Of a stretch of DNA of 64,000 nucleotides, positions 7,812-17,369 are shown piece by piece. Source of the stretch: Methylobacterium brachythecii (GTDB lineage Bacteria > Pseudomonadota > Alphaproteobacteria > Rhizobiales > Beijerinckiaceae); assembly GCF_014196345.1 (NCBI RefSeq), contig NZ_JACIDN010000003.1, forward strand, positions 434,001 to 498,000, given 5' to 3'. Below the pieces are notes generated by a model. The model was not told where the DNA came from, searched no databases, and was given only the letters and a program-made list of their open reading frames with translations. The stretch's first letter is position 1, and each line of letters starts with the position of its first letter. The translations under genes were made by a program, and so were the position numbers.

Positions 7812-10800
7812 CTATGCCGCGCGCAACTCCTGGATCGTCTGGATCGCGCCACCGCGCAGCTCGGAGAGGCGGCGGATCAGGGGAACGAGGTCGTCGCCCG
7901 CATGGCAGGCCGCCTCGACCTCGCGGCAGAGTCGCGACAGCCCGACGAAGCCGAGAATGCCGGCGGCCGAAACCATGGCGTGTGCATCATGAGCGAGCTG
8001 GGCCCGGTCGACCGCGTCGACGCGGTCTACTTCCATGGCCGCGAAGCGCGCCTGGAGCTCCTCCTCCAGCAGCAGCAGCAGGGACTGGATGCGGTCCGCG
8101 CCCATGCGCTCCTTGATGCTGGAGAAGGTCTCCTCGTCCAGGATCGCCTCGCGGAGCCTTGCCCCGGCCGCACCTGACGCAGCCGACGGCCCGCTCCGCC
8201 GGCTGCGCTCATGCGCGACCCAGCGGTCGATGGCCGCGTAGAGTTCGGCGCGTTTGAACGGCTTGCCGACATGGTCATCCATGCCGGCCGCCCGCAGGTC
8301 GTCGATCTGCCTCGGCAGCACGTTGGCCGTCATCGCGACGATCGGCAGCTGGCCGGCATGGCCCTGCATCTGACGGATCAGGCGGGTCGCCGTCAGCCCG
8401 TCCATCCCGGGCATCTGCACGTCCATCAGCACGACGTCGTAGGGGTTCGGGCCGTCTGCCGTTGCCCGCACCGTCGCCACAGCGTCAGCTCCGTCCTCGA
8501 CGATGTCGACGCGGTATCCCTTGATCTCCAGGACGGCCCGGGCGAGTTCCTGGTTGATCTTCACGTCCTCGACGAGGAGCACGCGCACCGGCTTCTCGTC
8601 CGCGTCCGCCTCGATTGTCTCCGGCTCTGCGGCCGAGAAGAGCGGCAGCGTCCCCGGTACGAGGTCCGGCACGCTGTCGCGCCGCGGCAGGGCCAGCGTG
8701 AACCAAAAGGTCGAGCCAACTCCGATCTCGCTGTCGACGCCGATCTCGCCACCCATCATCGTCACGAGATGCCGGCAGATCGCGAGTCCGAGCCCAGAGC
8801 CGCCGAAGCGGCGGCTGATCGAGCCGTCGACCTGGCTGAAACGCTTGAACAGTCGCTCCAACTGCTCCGGCGCGATACCGATTCCGGTATCCGTCACCGC
8901 GAAGCGCATCGCCTCCACGGTCTCACCCGTCTCGAGAAGGCGCGAGCCTTCATGCGTCACCGAGAGCTTCACCGATCCGGCCGGGGTGAACTTCACGGCG
9001 TTGTTGAGGAGGTTGAGCAGGACCTGCCGCAGACGGCTGGCATCGCCGAGCACGAAGGCGGGGAGGGTGGGATCGATCGCGCAGGCAAGCGAGAGCGGGC
9101 TCTTCAGCGCGCTGCCGCGCACGATCGACACGGTGTTGTCGACGAGGGCGTGCAGCGCGAACGCGATCGGATCGAGCTCGAACTGGCCCGCCTCGATCTT
9201 CGAGAAGTCGAGGATGTCGTTCACGACCGTGAGCAGGGCGGCGCCCGAGCCCTGGATCAGCTCGAGCCGGCGCTGGTCCTCCCGGCTGTGCCGCCTGCCT
9301 TCGAGCAGCAGGTCCGCGTAGCCGAGGATGCCGTTCAACGGCGTGCGGATCTCGTGGCTCATCGCCGCGAGGAACTCGCTCTTCGCCTCGCTCGCGCGCT
9401 CGGCCTCCGCGCGCGCGGCCTCGGCGGCACCCATCGCCGCCTGCAGCGCGGCCTCCGCCTGCTTGCGCTCGGTCACGTCGAAGCTGAGGCCGACCATCCG
9501 GATCGCGCGGTCGTCGGCATCGTAGAGAACGCGGCCGCAGGCATGCATCCAGCGCTCGGAATCGCCGCCGGTGATCCGGTACTCGGCCACGTAGTCGGTA
9601 TGGGTATCGACGGCGCGCCTCACCGCGTCCCAGACGCCGAGGCGATCGTCGGGATGGACGAGGCCGGTCCAAACCGCGGTGGGAACCGAGAGTTCGCTCT
9701 CCTTGGGCAGCCCGTAGAGCCGCTGGTGCTCGCGATCCAGCGCGACGATGCCGGCGCGCATGTCGAAGTCCCAGGAGCCGGCATCGGCGGCCTCCCGGGC
9801 GAGGCGCAGCAGGTCGCCGGTCTCTTCGAGCCGCTTCTGCGTCGTGATGATGTCGTCGACGTCGAGCGCAGTGCCGAGCCATTCCGCAGCCGTGCCGTCC
9901 TCGGCCGGCGCGATCGGGATCATCACGATCCGGTGCCAGCGATAGACCCCGTCATGCCGCTGCAGCCGGACCTCGACGTTGAACGGCCGATCGCCGGAGC
10001 GTGAGTCCAGCCATGCGGCGTCGAGACGCCCGACATCGTCGGGATGCGCACGTCGGCGGCGATCGGTACGCGACGGGCCGATCGCCCCGTAATACTCGTT
10101 GAAGCAGGCGTTGGTGTAGGTTGCCGCGCCGTCCCCGGTGCGGGCGGCCCAGACGAGAAGCGGCAGCGCTTCGGCCAGTATCCGGTATTGCGCCTCGCTC
10201 TGGGCGAGCGCAGCCTCCGCGGTCTTGCGGCCGGTAATGTCGAGGATGGTCCCGAATAGGCCGGTGACGTCCCCATCCGGCCCCGTCTCGCAGATGCCGC
10301 TCACGGCGACGTCGCGCGGCTCCCCATCCGGGCGCACGACCTTCGCCTCGTAGGCGAAGACGGTGTTGTCGCGGATGGCGCCTTCGACGACGGCGGCGAC
10401 CCGCTCGCGGTCGTCGGGATGGTAGACCTCGATCACGGCCTCGGCGAGGCTGGGTACCGGCAGGTCGGGGTTGTGGCCGAGAATGCGATAGGTGCCGTCG
10501 GACCAAGTCGTCTTGCCGTCGGCGAGTGCCACCCGCCAGTGGCCGACATGCGCCATGGTCTCGGCCAAGGTCAGGAGCCGATTCGCATCGCCGAGCGCCG
10601 TCTCGCGCAGCCGCAATTGCGAGGCCTGGGCCTCGATCACCTGTTCGCGCACCCTGCGTGCCCTGGCTTCGCGTTCGCGCTGAGCATCGGCCTCGTGCAG
10701 GTGCAGATGCGCGACGACGATCTCGGCGAGGTCGCGCAGGGCCGCGGCCTCGTCGTCGGAAAACCGGCGCGGCATCGTGTCGATCAGGCAGAGGGCGCCG

Positions 10801-11171
10801 ACACGGATACCCGACCGCAGGATCAGGGGCGCACCGGCATAGAACCGCAGGTTCATCGCGCCGGTGACGAGGGGGTTGGACGCGAAACGTGGGTCGTCCC
10901 TGGCATCCTCGACGACGAGCACGGCATCGCTGCGGATGGTGTGGTCGCAAAAGGCTACCGAGCGCGGAAGGTTCTGGATCGCCGGGCTGCACTCGTTCTT
11001 CAGCCACTGCCTATCGGAAGCGACGAGCGTGACCAGCGCGGTGGGCACGCCGAACAGCCGTTTGGCCGTGCGGCAGACGGCCTCGAAATGCTCTTCCGGC
11101 GGCGTGTCGAGAATGTTCAGCGCGCGCAAAGCGGCGAGACGATCCGCTTCGCTAGACGGACACGTGATCAC
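7812..11171 (-). CDS. GAF-PAS hybrid histidine kinase with receiver and HPt domains
   Basis: About 1119 residues from GTG 11171, which has GGGGGA eight bases before it; a longer in-frame start at 11207 is possible. The order is GAF (about 10-155), three PAS/PAC units (about 200-570), HisKA with the phospho-His in AAMSHEIRTPLNGILGYA, HATPase_c (NLLNNAVKFT, DTGIGI, GSGLGLAI), receiver (DVVLMDVQMPGMDG, with MTANV and KPFKRAEL) and a C-terminal HPt with the likely His in HAMVSAAGILG. There are no membrane helices, so it is a cytoplasmic phosphorelay protein. The GAF type with DRQWLKNE is common in stress or light kinases; the ligand is unknown. The output regulator is not adjacent. Confidence 0.9.
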   Translation of the reverse strand: MITCPSSEADRLAALRALNILDTPPEEHFEAVCRTAKRLFGVPTALVTLVASDRQWLKNECSPAIQNLPRSVAFCDHTIRSDAVLVVEDARDDPRFASNPLVTGAMNLRFYAGAPLILRSGIRVGALCLIDTMPRRFSDDEAAALRDLAEIVVAHLHLHEADAQREREARARRVREQVIEAQASQLRLRETALGDANRLLTLAETMAHVGHWRVALADGKTTWSDGTYRILGHNPDLPVPSLAEAVIEVYHPDDRERVAAVVEGAIRDNTVFAYEAKVVRPDGEPRDVAVSGICETGPDGDVTGLFGTILDITGRKTAEAALAQSEAQYRILAEALPLLVWAARTGDGAATYTNACFNEYYGAIGPSRTDRRRRAHPDDVGRLDAAWLDSRSGDRPFNVEVRLQRHDGVYRWHRIVMIPIAPAEDGTAAEWLGTALDVDDIITTQKRLEETGDLLRLAREAADAGSWDFDMRAGIVALDREHQRLYGLPKESELSVPTAVWTGLVHPDDRLGVWDAVRRAVDTHTDYVAEYRITGGDSERWMHACGRVLYDADDRAIRMVGLSFDVTERKQAEAALQAAMGAAEAARAEAERASEAKSEFLAAMSHEIRTPLNGILGYADLLLEGRRHSREDQRRLELIQGSGAALLTVVNDILDFSKIEAGQFELDPIAFALHALVDNTVSIVRGSALKSPLSLACAIDPTLPAFVLGDASRLRQVLLNLLNNAVKFTPAGSVKLSVTHEGSRLLETGETVEAMRFAVTDTGIGIAPEQLERLFKRFSQVDGSISRRFGGSGLGLAICRHLVTMMGGEIGVDSEIGVGSTFWFTLALPRRDSVPDLVPGTLPLFSAAEPETIEADADEKPVRVLLVEDVKINQELARAVLEIKGYRVDIVEDGADAVATVRATADGPNPYDVVLMDVQMPGMDGLTATRLIRQMQGHAGQLPIVAMTANVLPRQIDDLRAAGMDDHVGKPFKRAELYAAIDRWVAHERSRRSGPSAASGAAGARLREAILDEETFSSIKERMGADRIQSLLLLLEEELQARFAAMEVDRVDAVDRAQLAHDAHAMVSAAGILGFVGLSRLCREVEAACHAGDDLVPLIRRLSELRGGAIQTIQELRAA

Positions 11172-11255
11172 CTGACCATTCCCCCGACAGGCCGACCTGG
11201 CTCGCAATTCTGGGTTGTTCGCGTAGCCGTCGAGTCAGTCGTAAATTAACGATGA

Positions 11256-12548
11256 TTAATGCGCGGTTAACACGGTGTCGGCGGCCTGCGAAGAGCGTAT
11301 TCGACGCGCCGACCATTGCAGCCGTGCCGCTTCGAGACCCCAGACCATGCCGAGCATCATGTAGACGTGCCGCCATTTCTCGATGTCGATCTGCACGGCC
11401 TGCAGGAAGAACATCATCAGGGCCGGCCAGACGATCTGCGCATGCGCGCGAAACGGCGTGTCGCGGCTCATCAGCCGGAAGCCGACGAAGGCGGTCGCCA
11501 GCACCAACACGATGAACGTGGCCCCGCCGAGCCAGCCGCCATTGGCGAAGCTGCCGATATACGAGTTGTGCGGCTCGAGCTTGAAGATTAGCCGCCAATG
11601 CATCGGACCCATGCCGAAGGGCATCTCCAGGAGCATGGCGATGCCGCGGAGCTGGTTACCGAAGCGCCCAGTCTCGCCCTCGTCATAGTCCTGCGTCACC
11701 GAGGCACGGGCCTCGAACATCTTATGCACCTGGTCGATCGAGAGCAGCCCGATCACCGCGACGACGCCGAGCGCCAGGGTGACCAGACTCAGGGTCACGA
11801 TCCGCCGGCGCAGCCGCGGCGAGGCGCTGGTGCGATAGACCGAGAGGATCATCAGGCCGGTCGCAACCACCGTCCCGCCCCAGGACCCGCGCGAGAAGGA
11901 CAGGAAGATCCCCGCCAGGATGATGAGCAGCGCGCCGAACGCCATCACCGGCCTCCGGGTTCTCCCTGTGAGCAGCGCGTGCATCAGGTAGAGCGCGCCG
12001 AGCGTCAGGAACGAGCCGAAGACGTTCGGGTCCTGGAATGTGCCGGAAGCGCGGTCGTATTTGTAAAACAGGTCCTCAATGCCGAGGATCTGCAGGTAGC
12101 CGATCAGGCCGAGAAAGGCCGAAAACACGCAGCTCACCGTGTAGGCCTTGAGCGCCAGCTCCATCCTGTCCGTGGTGTCGTCGGAGAAGATCATCGCGAA
12201 GACGATGCTGGTGAGCACGAGGTAGATGAGCTGGATCGTCCACGTGACCGGGAAGGCTTCCGCCATATACGGCATCAGGCTGGTGCCGATGGCGACGAGA
12301 TAGAGCAGCAGCAGGCCGACCAGCGGCATCACTCCGCGATGCAGGCGGATGCCGAGAACCAGCCAGAGCGCCATCGTCGGCAGCGCGATCAGGTCGTAGG
12401 GCGAGGTTTCCGAAAACGCGAAGCAGGCGAAGAAGATGAAGGCCGCGAGCATGACCTTCGCCAGCCCATTGAGAGCCGCGACGAGGGGGATCTCGGCCCA
12501 GGCGCCCGCGCTGTCGCGCGAGGGCAGGGCGGCAGCCGTGGACGACAT
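11256..12548 (-). CDS. O-antigen ligase / polymerase-like membrane protein
   Basis: About 430 residues from ATG 12548 (a longer start at 12584 is possible). There are about eleven hydrophobic helices through the length. A large loop near the C-terminus carries EPHNSYIGSFANGGWLGG, the hallmark of the Wzy_C/WaaL family, whose members ligate or polymerise surface polysaccharide in the periplasm. No other polysaccharide genes are adjacent, so the substrate cannot be inferred; an exopolysaccharide polymerase is as likely as a lipid A-core ligase. It lies 84 bases upstream of the large hybrid kinase on the same strand. Confidence 0.75.
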   Translation of the reverse strand: MSSTAAALPSRDSAGAWAEIPLVAALNGLAKVMLAAFIFFACFAFSETSPYDLIALPTMALWLVLGIRLHRGVMPLVGLLLLYLVAIGTSLMPYMAEAFPVTWTIQLIYLVLTSIVFAMIFSDDTTDRMELALKAYTVSCVFSAFLGLIGYLQILGIEDLFYKYDRASGTFQDPNVFGSFLTLGALYLMHALLTGRTRRPVMAFGALLIILAGIFLSFSRGSWGGTVVATGLMILSVYRTSASPRLRRRIVTLSLVTLALGVVAVIGLLSIDQVHKMFEARASVTQDYDEGETGRFGNQLRGIAMLLEMPFGMGPMHWRLIFKLEPHNSYIGSFANGGWLGGATFIVLVLATAFVGFRLMSRDTPFRAHAQIVWPALMMFFLQAVQIDIEKWRHVYMMLGMVWGLEAARLQWSARRIRSSQAADTVLTAH

Positions 12549-12738
12549 GGCTCGACGCGCTCCGAGGACCGCCCGACGCAACACGCGAGACGGCGCCCCG
12601 CTTCAGGTGCCCTCCCGCAAACACGCGGTCCCGTACAGGCCGCGATCAAACCATCCAATGGTTGAGATTCACGAAAGGCGATGCTTCGCCTTCGGGACAA
12701 TTGGCGGCCGCCGCCGTTACCCTCCTTTGGAGGCCTCG

Positions 12739-12933
12739 ATGAAGAACCCGATCATGAGCCTTTGGCTCTCCTCCGCCAACCAAGCCACTTCGTGGTGGAT
12801 GGGTCATGCCGCGAACGCCATGCGCGCTCAGCAGCGATTGGCGCTCGATGCGATGACGAAGGCGGCCACGGGCGGCAAGCCGACAGGCAAACGCAGACCG
12901 AGGAAGGTGCGAAAAGCCATGCGGCGCTACTGA
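12739..12933 (+). CDS. Small basic protein of unknown function
   Basis: 64 residues. GGAGG lies five bases before the ATG, a strong ribosome site. The N-terminal half (SLWLSSANQATSWWMGHAA) is a possible amphipathic helix rich in Trp, and the C-terminal third is very basic (KRRPRKVRKAMRRY). The layout is reminiscent of small phasin-like or nucleic-acid-binding proteins, but I do not recognise a family. It overlaps the end of the convergent CDP-diacylglycerol pyrophosphatase gene by seven bases. Confidence 0.65.
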   Translation: MKNPIMSLWLSSANQATSWWMGHAANAMRAQQRLALDAMTKAATGGKPTGKRRPRKVRKAMRRY

Positions 12934-13673
12934 GCCGCCGTTTTGCTGGCCAGCGCGCAATCGTGGTCGAGCAGCCATTCGGCGTGACTGTCGCCCGATC
13001 GATAGGCCAGCAGATACGCGCCGTCGGCCGGATCGCCCGGCGAGGTGCTGACCATGGCGAAGCTCGTCGCATCCAAGTCGTGAGGCCCCGGCAACCGGGT
13101 GAGTTGCGCGAAGGGGTTCAGGCCGTTCAGAGCCGCCGCAGGAATGAACTTTCCATAATAGCGCTGTCTCTCGAGCGAGAAGGGCAGGGAGCGCCACTCG
13201 CTGGTGAAAACGCGGGTATTGGCCCGGAGCGCCGCCCGCACCGCCGGCTGCACGCAGTCGATGTGAATGTGCAACTGATCCTGTGAACGCCCTCCTTGGG
13301 AGTTCACGGCGAAGGCCAAGTCGCTGATGTCGATCCGGCCTCGCAATGCATCGGTGACGAAGTGGCGTGCCTCCGTCGCAGCACGCCAGTAGGAGGCACC
13401 GGAGGCTGTTTGCAGCGAATGGTCTTCGAGACCGGCGATCCTGTCGGTCGGCATGACCACGACTTCGGTCTTCAGCAACGGTGCCTTCAGCACTGCGAAG
13501 CCGGGCCGGTCGTGACTGCCGAGATCGACCTGCAGGCAGGGAAACGGCTTGCCGAAGGTCGCCTGGGCGGCGACGCAGGTTCGCGTGACGACCCACAGCG
13601 TGTCGCGGGTCACGCCGGCATAGGCGGCGCCGACGGTCAAGACGAGAGCGAGCGAGGCGAGGGCAGCGCGCAT
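12927..13673 (-). CDS. cdh: CDP-diacylglycerol pyrophosphatase
   Basis: About 248 residues from ATG 13673 (a start 15 bases upstream is possible). A signal peptide (about 1-20, ending AAYAG) sends it to the periplasm or membrane surface. The motif SQDQLHIHIDC is the HIT-like catalytic histidine motif of Cdh, which hydrolyses CDP-diacylglycerol to CMP and phosphatidate. The length matches the E. coli enzyme (about 250). It stands alone, convergent with a small basic protein gene. Confidence 0.82.
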   Translation of the reverse strand: MRAALASLALVLTVGAAYAGVTRDTLWVVTRTCVAAQATFGKPFPCLQVDLGSHDRPGFAVLKAPLLKTEVVVMPTDRIAGLEDHSLQTASGASYWRAATEARHFVTDALRGRIDISDLAFAVNSQGGRSQDQLHIHIDCVQPAVRAALRANTRVFTSEWRSLPFSLERQRYYGKFIPAAALNGLNPFAQLTRLPGPHDLDATSFAMVSTSPGDPADGAYLLAYRSGDSHAEWLLDHDCALASKTAAQ

Positions 13674-13894
13674 GATGCCGTCTAGCATCGGTCCAAGGGT
13701 TTAACACTCTGCGCGTTAGGGGGATGAGCCGAATTTGGCGCTCGATTTGCCTGGGGATTCATCGGCGGCGCGGGCAGGTCTGGTGGTCCATCGTCGCGGT
13801 TGCCGGCCTCCGAAGCGTGTCGCATTCTCTCGCTAACTCAGCTCCGGTCGGCAGCAGGCAATTGTCGCACCGAGCATTTCGAAAGGTCGACGTG

Positions 13895-14236
13895 ATGATC
13901 CAGTCCTCCTCGTCGCCTCTTCGATGCCTCGCCCTGGTGGGGCTGATCTTTCTGGCGTCGGCTCTACCGTCTTCGGCTCAGGATCTCCTCGACCTCACGG
14001 CACCGAAGGCGCCGCCGCCGCCCGAAGTCGCGGCCTTCGTCAAACGTCTGGCCGGCTGCAATCATTGGGCGGGCGAGGAGGCGACCGATCCGGAGCGGGG
14101 CGAGCAGATCGCCCAAGCGAGATTCCGGCTGAGGTGCAACACGGTCGCCCAGGACGAGAACCGTCTGCGCGCCCGTTTCGCAAAATTCCCCGCTGCCCTG
14201 GAGGCGCTCGACAACGCCGGGAGCAGCGAGGATTGA
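13895..14236 (+). CDS. Small exported protein of unknown function
   Basis: 113 residues from ATG 13895; an in-frame GTG directly precedes it. A signal peptide runs to about residue 27 (LASALPSSA followed by QDLL). The mature part has two Cys (AGCNHWAGEEATDPERG and LRCNTVAQ) that could form a disulfide, and a charged helical C-terminus. The CNHWAGEE pattern recurs in small periplasmic alphaproteobacterial proteins of unknown role. No domain assigned. Confidence 0.65.
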   Translation: MIQSSSSPLRCLALVGLIFLASALPSSAQDLLDLTAPKAPPPPEVAAFVKRLAGCNHWAGEEATDPERGEQIAQARFRLRCNTVAQDENRLRARFAKFPAALEALDNAGSSED

Positions 14237-14261
14237 CCGCGTCAGTCGACGGCCGGCCGGC

Positions 14262-14486
14262 TCACTCGGCATCCTTCAACTGCCCGCGAACATAGCCGCG
14301 TGAGATCAGGCGGCTGCGCTCCCTGGCACGGCGTTCGGCCGCCATCAGGTCGGACAGCGCATCGGTCACGGCGCAGCGAAGCGCCAACCGCGCGTCACCG
14401 TGGGTGGTCGCGAGATACGCGGTCACGATGTCGTCCACCGGGCAGGGAGGCGGCTCGTGCTGTTCGGCGTGCGCATTCCTCGCCAT
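14262..14486 (-). CDS. Small protein of unknown function
   Basis: 74 residues, mostly helical, with no signal peptide; it ends with a charged tail RGYVRGQLKDAE. The ATG at 14486 is preceded by GAGGGACAGGG. I do not recognise a family. It is convergent with the small exported protein at 13895-14236. Confidence 0.5.
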   Translation of the reverse strand: MARNAHAEQHEPPPCPVDDIVTAYLATTHGDARLALRCAVTDALSDLMAAERRARERSRLISRGYVRGQLKDAE

Positions 14487-14667
14487 GACCCTGTCCCTCG
14501 AACCAGATGAGAACGAAAGAAGAACAGGACACGGGCCGAGCGCTGCGGTCAACCGCTGAAATGACCGGCTGCGGCCGCGCCGGAGCGGCGGCCGCCATGC
14601 GGATTTTCCCCCTTGCGTCGCTAACCCGTTGGCCGGGCTGATACCGGCTCCGGCCGAGTGGCTTGCC

Positions 14668-15651
14668 CTACGCCTTGCAGGCCAGGAAGCCCTCGCGGAT
14701 CGCATCCGCATCCAGGTTGCGGCCGATGAACACCACGCGCGACACGCGAGGCTCGTCGTTGCGCCAATCCGCCTGCAGATCGCCATCGAGGATCATGTGG
14801 ACGCCCTGGAACACGAAGCGCTTCGGCTCGTCGGGAAAGGCGACGATTCCCTTACAGCGCAGGATGTCCGGACCCTGCTCCTGGGTGAGCGTCGAGATCC
14901 ACGGCATGAAGGTCTCGGGATTCACAGGCCCGTCGATGCGCGCCGAGATCGACTGGATCTCCGAGTCGTGATGCGCGTGTTGGCCTTCCTCCAGGAAGTC
15001 GGGTTCGACCTCCAGAATACGGGCGAGATCGAAGGCATTGCGCTCCAAAACGGCGTCGAGCGGCACGGCGCATTTCTGCGTGCGGTGGATCGTGGCGAAG
15101 GGGTTGATCGACCGGATCACGCCTTCGACCCGGTCGAGATCGGACGGCTCGACGAGGTCGGACTTGTTCAGAAGGATCACGTCGGCGAAGGCGATCTGAT
15201 TCCTAGCCTCCGGCGCGTCCTTGAGACGGTCCGTGAGCCACCTGGCGTCGGCGACCGTCACCACGGCGTCGAGGCGTGCGGCCTCACCGACGTCCTGGTC
15301 CACGAAGAAGGTCTGCGCCACGGGGGCCGGATCGGCGAGGCCGGTGGTTTCCATGACGATCGCGTCGAACTTGCCTCGGCGCTTCACCAAGCCGTCCATG
15401 ATGCGGATCAGGTCGCCGCGTACGGTGCAGCAGACGCAGCCGTTGTTCATCTCGAACACTTCCTCGTCCGCACCGACGACGAGGTCGTTGTCGATGCCGA
15501 TCTCACCGAACTCATTGACGATCACGGCGTAGCGCTTGCCGTGGTTCTCGGTGAGGATCCGGTTGAGCAGCGTCGTCTTGCCGGCACCGAGATAGCCGGT
15601 GAGCACTGTGACGGGGATCTTCTCCGAAGAGGGGCGCGCGGTATCGGACAT
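14668..15651 (-). CDS. COG0523 (CobW/ZigA-type) metallochaperone GTPase
   Basis: 327 residues. GYLGAGKTT is the P-loop, CVCC in [13 protein letters not shown] is the family metal-binding CxCC motif, and NKSDL is the base-recognition motif. A short His stretch (HAHH) before the CobW_C domain (about 220-325) fits metal handling. Members deliver Zn, Co or other metals to client enzymes at the cost of GTP. No cobalamin, nitrile hydratase or Zur-type genes adjoin it, so the metal is not defined. It is divergent from a heavy-metal RND efflux operon, which suggests but does not prove a shared link to metal homeostasis. Confidence 0.88.
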   Translation of the reverse strand: MSDTARPSSEKIPVTVLTGYLGAGKTTLLNRILTENHGKRYAVIVNEFGEIGIDNDLVVGADEEVFEMNNGCVCCTVRGDLIRIMDGLVKRRGKFDAIVMETTGLADPAPVAQTFFVDQDVGEAARLDAVVTVADARWLTDRLKDAPEARNQIAFADVILLNKSDLVEPSDLDRVEGVIRSINPFATIHRTQKCAVPLDAVLERNAFDLARILEVEPDFLEEGQHAHHDSEIQSISARIDGPVNPETFMPWISTLTQEQGPDILRCKGIVAFPDEPKRFVFQGVHMILDGDLQADWRNDEPRVSRVVFIGRNLDADAIREGFLACKA

Positions 15652-15989
15652 GAGGGCTCGTGGAGTTGCCGGCGGCGATGGCCGTCGTTGGATGACCTAG
15701 CACGCTGTCATATTGTGTCATCGGGCTCGCGTTAGAAGGCGTCCAATGCAGGCGAGCCGAGGATCCTTTGCCATTTTCACCCGTCACTGACGGCACTTGT
15801 CAGAGACGTTCAAGCTTGGCAGTTCAGGCCGCCCGGCGTCGATCGCCGGGGAGGCAACGAACGATGCCGCTTGCCCTGCCTTATAGAAGCCGGATCAAGG
15901 AGTTCTGTGCGTCGCGGCGCGCGGGCTTCATCGCTGATTCGCTCCGATCGACGATGACCGCAGCACCGTGACCACGAGCCCGAGATAGC
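15652..15989. other. Intergenic region between metallochaperone and RND operon
   Basis: About 338 bases without a convincing gene. It carries two TGTCAT direct repeats four bases apart (about 15706-15721) close to the metallochaperone start, and a perfect 7-bp hairpin CCCGGCG/CGCCGGG at 15832-15850 without a T-run. These could be regulator-binding or leader elements; no known metal box was recognised. Confidence 0.35.
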
Positions 15990-17348
15990 ATGGACGCGCG
16001 CAAACCCGTTGAGCCCGAGGCGGATTCCGCCCGCGCCTATTTCGAGGAGACCCGCGAGCGGCCCCGCCGGTCGATGCTGCGTCTCGGCATCCTCCTGTCG
16101 ATCGTCGTCGCCGTGGTCGCAGCCGTTGCGATCTGGCCACAGCCCGTCCGCGACGCCGCCGAGAAGGCAGTGGCCATCGCGCAGGGCTTCATGCCGGGCA
16201 AGCACGAGGCCGAGGAGACGCCTGGCGATAAGCCCGAGACCAAGACCGCCAATGCGGGCGAGCGGGTCTTCCGCCCGACGAAGGAGCAGCGCACCGCCCT
16301 CGAGATCAAGCCGGTCGCCCCAGGGACCTTCCGCCCGGAATATGCCGCCGAAGGCCGTATCGCGATCAACGAGGACGACAACGTACCCGTCACCTCGCCC
16401 TATTCGGGCCGCGTGACCAAGGTGCTCGCACGCGCCGGCGACGACGTGAAGGCGGGCCAAGTGCTGCTGACCATCGAGGCCAGCGACATGGTTCAGGCCC
16501 AGAACGATTACCAAGGTGCCCTCAATGGGCTCAACAAGGCTCAAGCGCTCTACAAGCTCGAACAGAACATCGCCTCGCGGCAGCAGGAACTGTTCCAGGC
16601 ACGCGCCACGTCGCTCAAGGATTACGAGCAGGCCCAGAACGACATCATCGCCGCGCAGAGCGACCTCAAGACCGCCGAGGCGTCCCTGCAGGCGGTGCGC
16701 AACAAGCTGCGTCTCCTCGGCAAGACCGATGACGAAATCACGGCCTTCGAGAAGGCCGGGCGCATGAGCGCGGAGACCGAAATCCGCGCGCCGATCGCCG
16801 GTACCATCGTCCAGCGCAAGGTCGGCGTCGGCCAGTATATTTCGTCCTCCGGCGACCCGCTCTTCGTGATCGGCGACCTCTCCACCGTCTGGCTCATCGC
16901 CAACGTGCGCGAGAGCGAGGTGCCGAAGGTGCGCATCGGCCAGGAGATCGACGCCCGGATCGTCGGATTTCCGCGCACGATCTTCCGCGCCAAGATCAGC
17001 TACGTCGCCACCAGCCTCGACGCGGCCACGCGGCGCCTCGGCGTGCGGGCGGAGCTCGACAATCCCGACCGCTCGCTCAAGCCCGAGATGTTCGCGAACT
17101 TCACCATCACGACCGGCGGCGACCGGTTCTCACCGAGCATTCCGAGCGCTGCAGTCGTCTACGAGGGCGAGAAGGCGCATGTCTGGGTGTCGCGCCCCGA
17201 CGGCGCAATCGAGGCCCGCGACGTCAAGCTCGGCCTGACCAACGGCGACAACGTCCAGGTCGTTGACGGTCTCAAGAACGGCGAGGAGGTCGTCACCCGC
17301 GGCGCCATCTTCATCGACCGCGCCGCCAGCGGCAGCAACGCGTCCTAA
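15990..17348 (+). CDS. RND efflux periplasmic adaptor subunit (CzcB/CusB-like)
   Basis: 452 residues. A short cytoplasmic N-terminus is followed by one membrane anchor (about 32-50), then a charged linker, a barrel-sandwich hybrid and lipoyl-like half motif (TSPYSGRVTKVLARAGDDVK), a long alpha-helical hairpin (about 165-255), the second half (IRAPIAGTIVQRKVGVGQYI) and a beta-barrel domain. It bridges the inner-membrane pump and the outer-membrane factor encoded directly downstream (21-base gap). No His-rich metal-binding N-terminus as in CzcB is seen. First gene of a three-gene efflux operon. Confidence 0.88.
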   Translation: MDARKPVEPEADSARAYFEETRERPRRSMLRLGILLSIVVAVVAAVAIWPQPVRDAAEKAVAIAQGFMPGKHEAEETPGDKPETKTANAGERVFRPTKEQRTALEIKPVAPGTFRPEYAAEGRIAINEDDNVPVTSPYSGRVTKVLARAGDDVKAGQVLLTIEASDMVQAQNDYQGALNGLNKAQALYKLEQNIASRQQELFQARATSLKDYEQAQNDIIAAQSDLKTAEASLQAVRNKLRLLGKTDDEITAFEKAGRMSAETEIRAPIAGTIVQRKVGVGQYISSSGDPLFVIGDLSTVWLIANVRESEVPKVRIGQEIDARIVGFPRTIFRAKISYVATSLDAATRRLGVRAELDNPDRSLKPEMFANFTITTGGDRFSPSIPSAAVVYEGEKAHVWVSRPDGAIEARDVKLGLTNGDNVQVVDGLKNGEEVVTRGAIFIDRAASGSNAS

Positions 17349-17369
17349 CGGACCGCTACGGGACGCGCC

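Noticed and set aside
8211..10004. Long + strand open frame within the large hybrid kinase
   Set aside because: Shadow of the minus-strand kinase, whose HisKA, HATPase, receiver and HPt motifs are intact.
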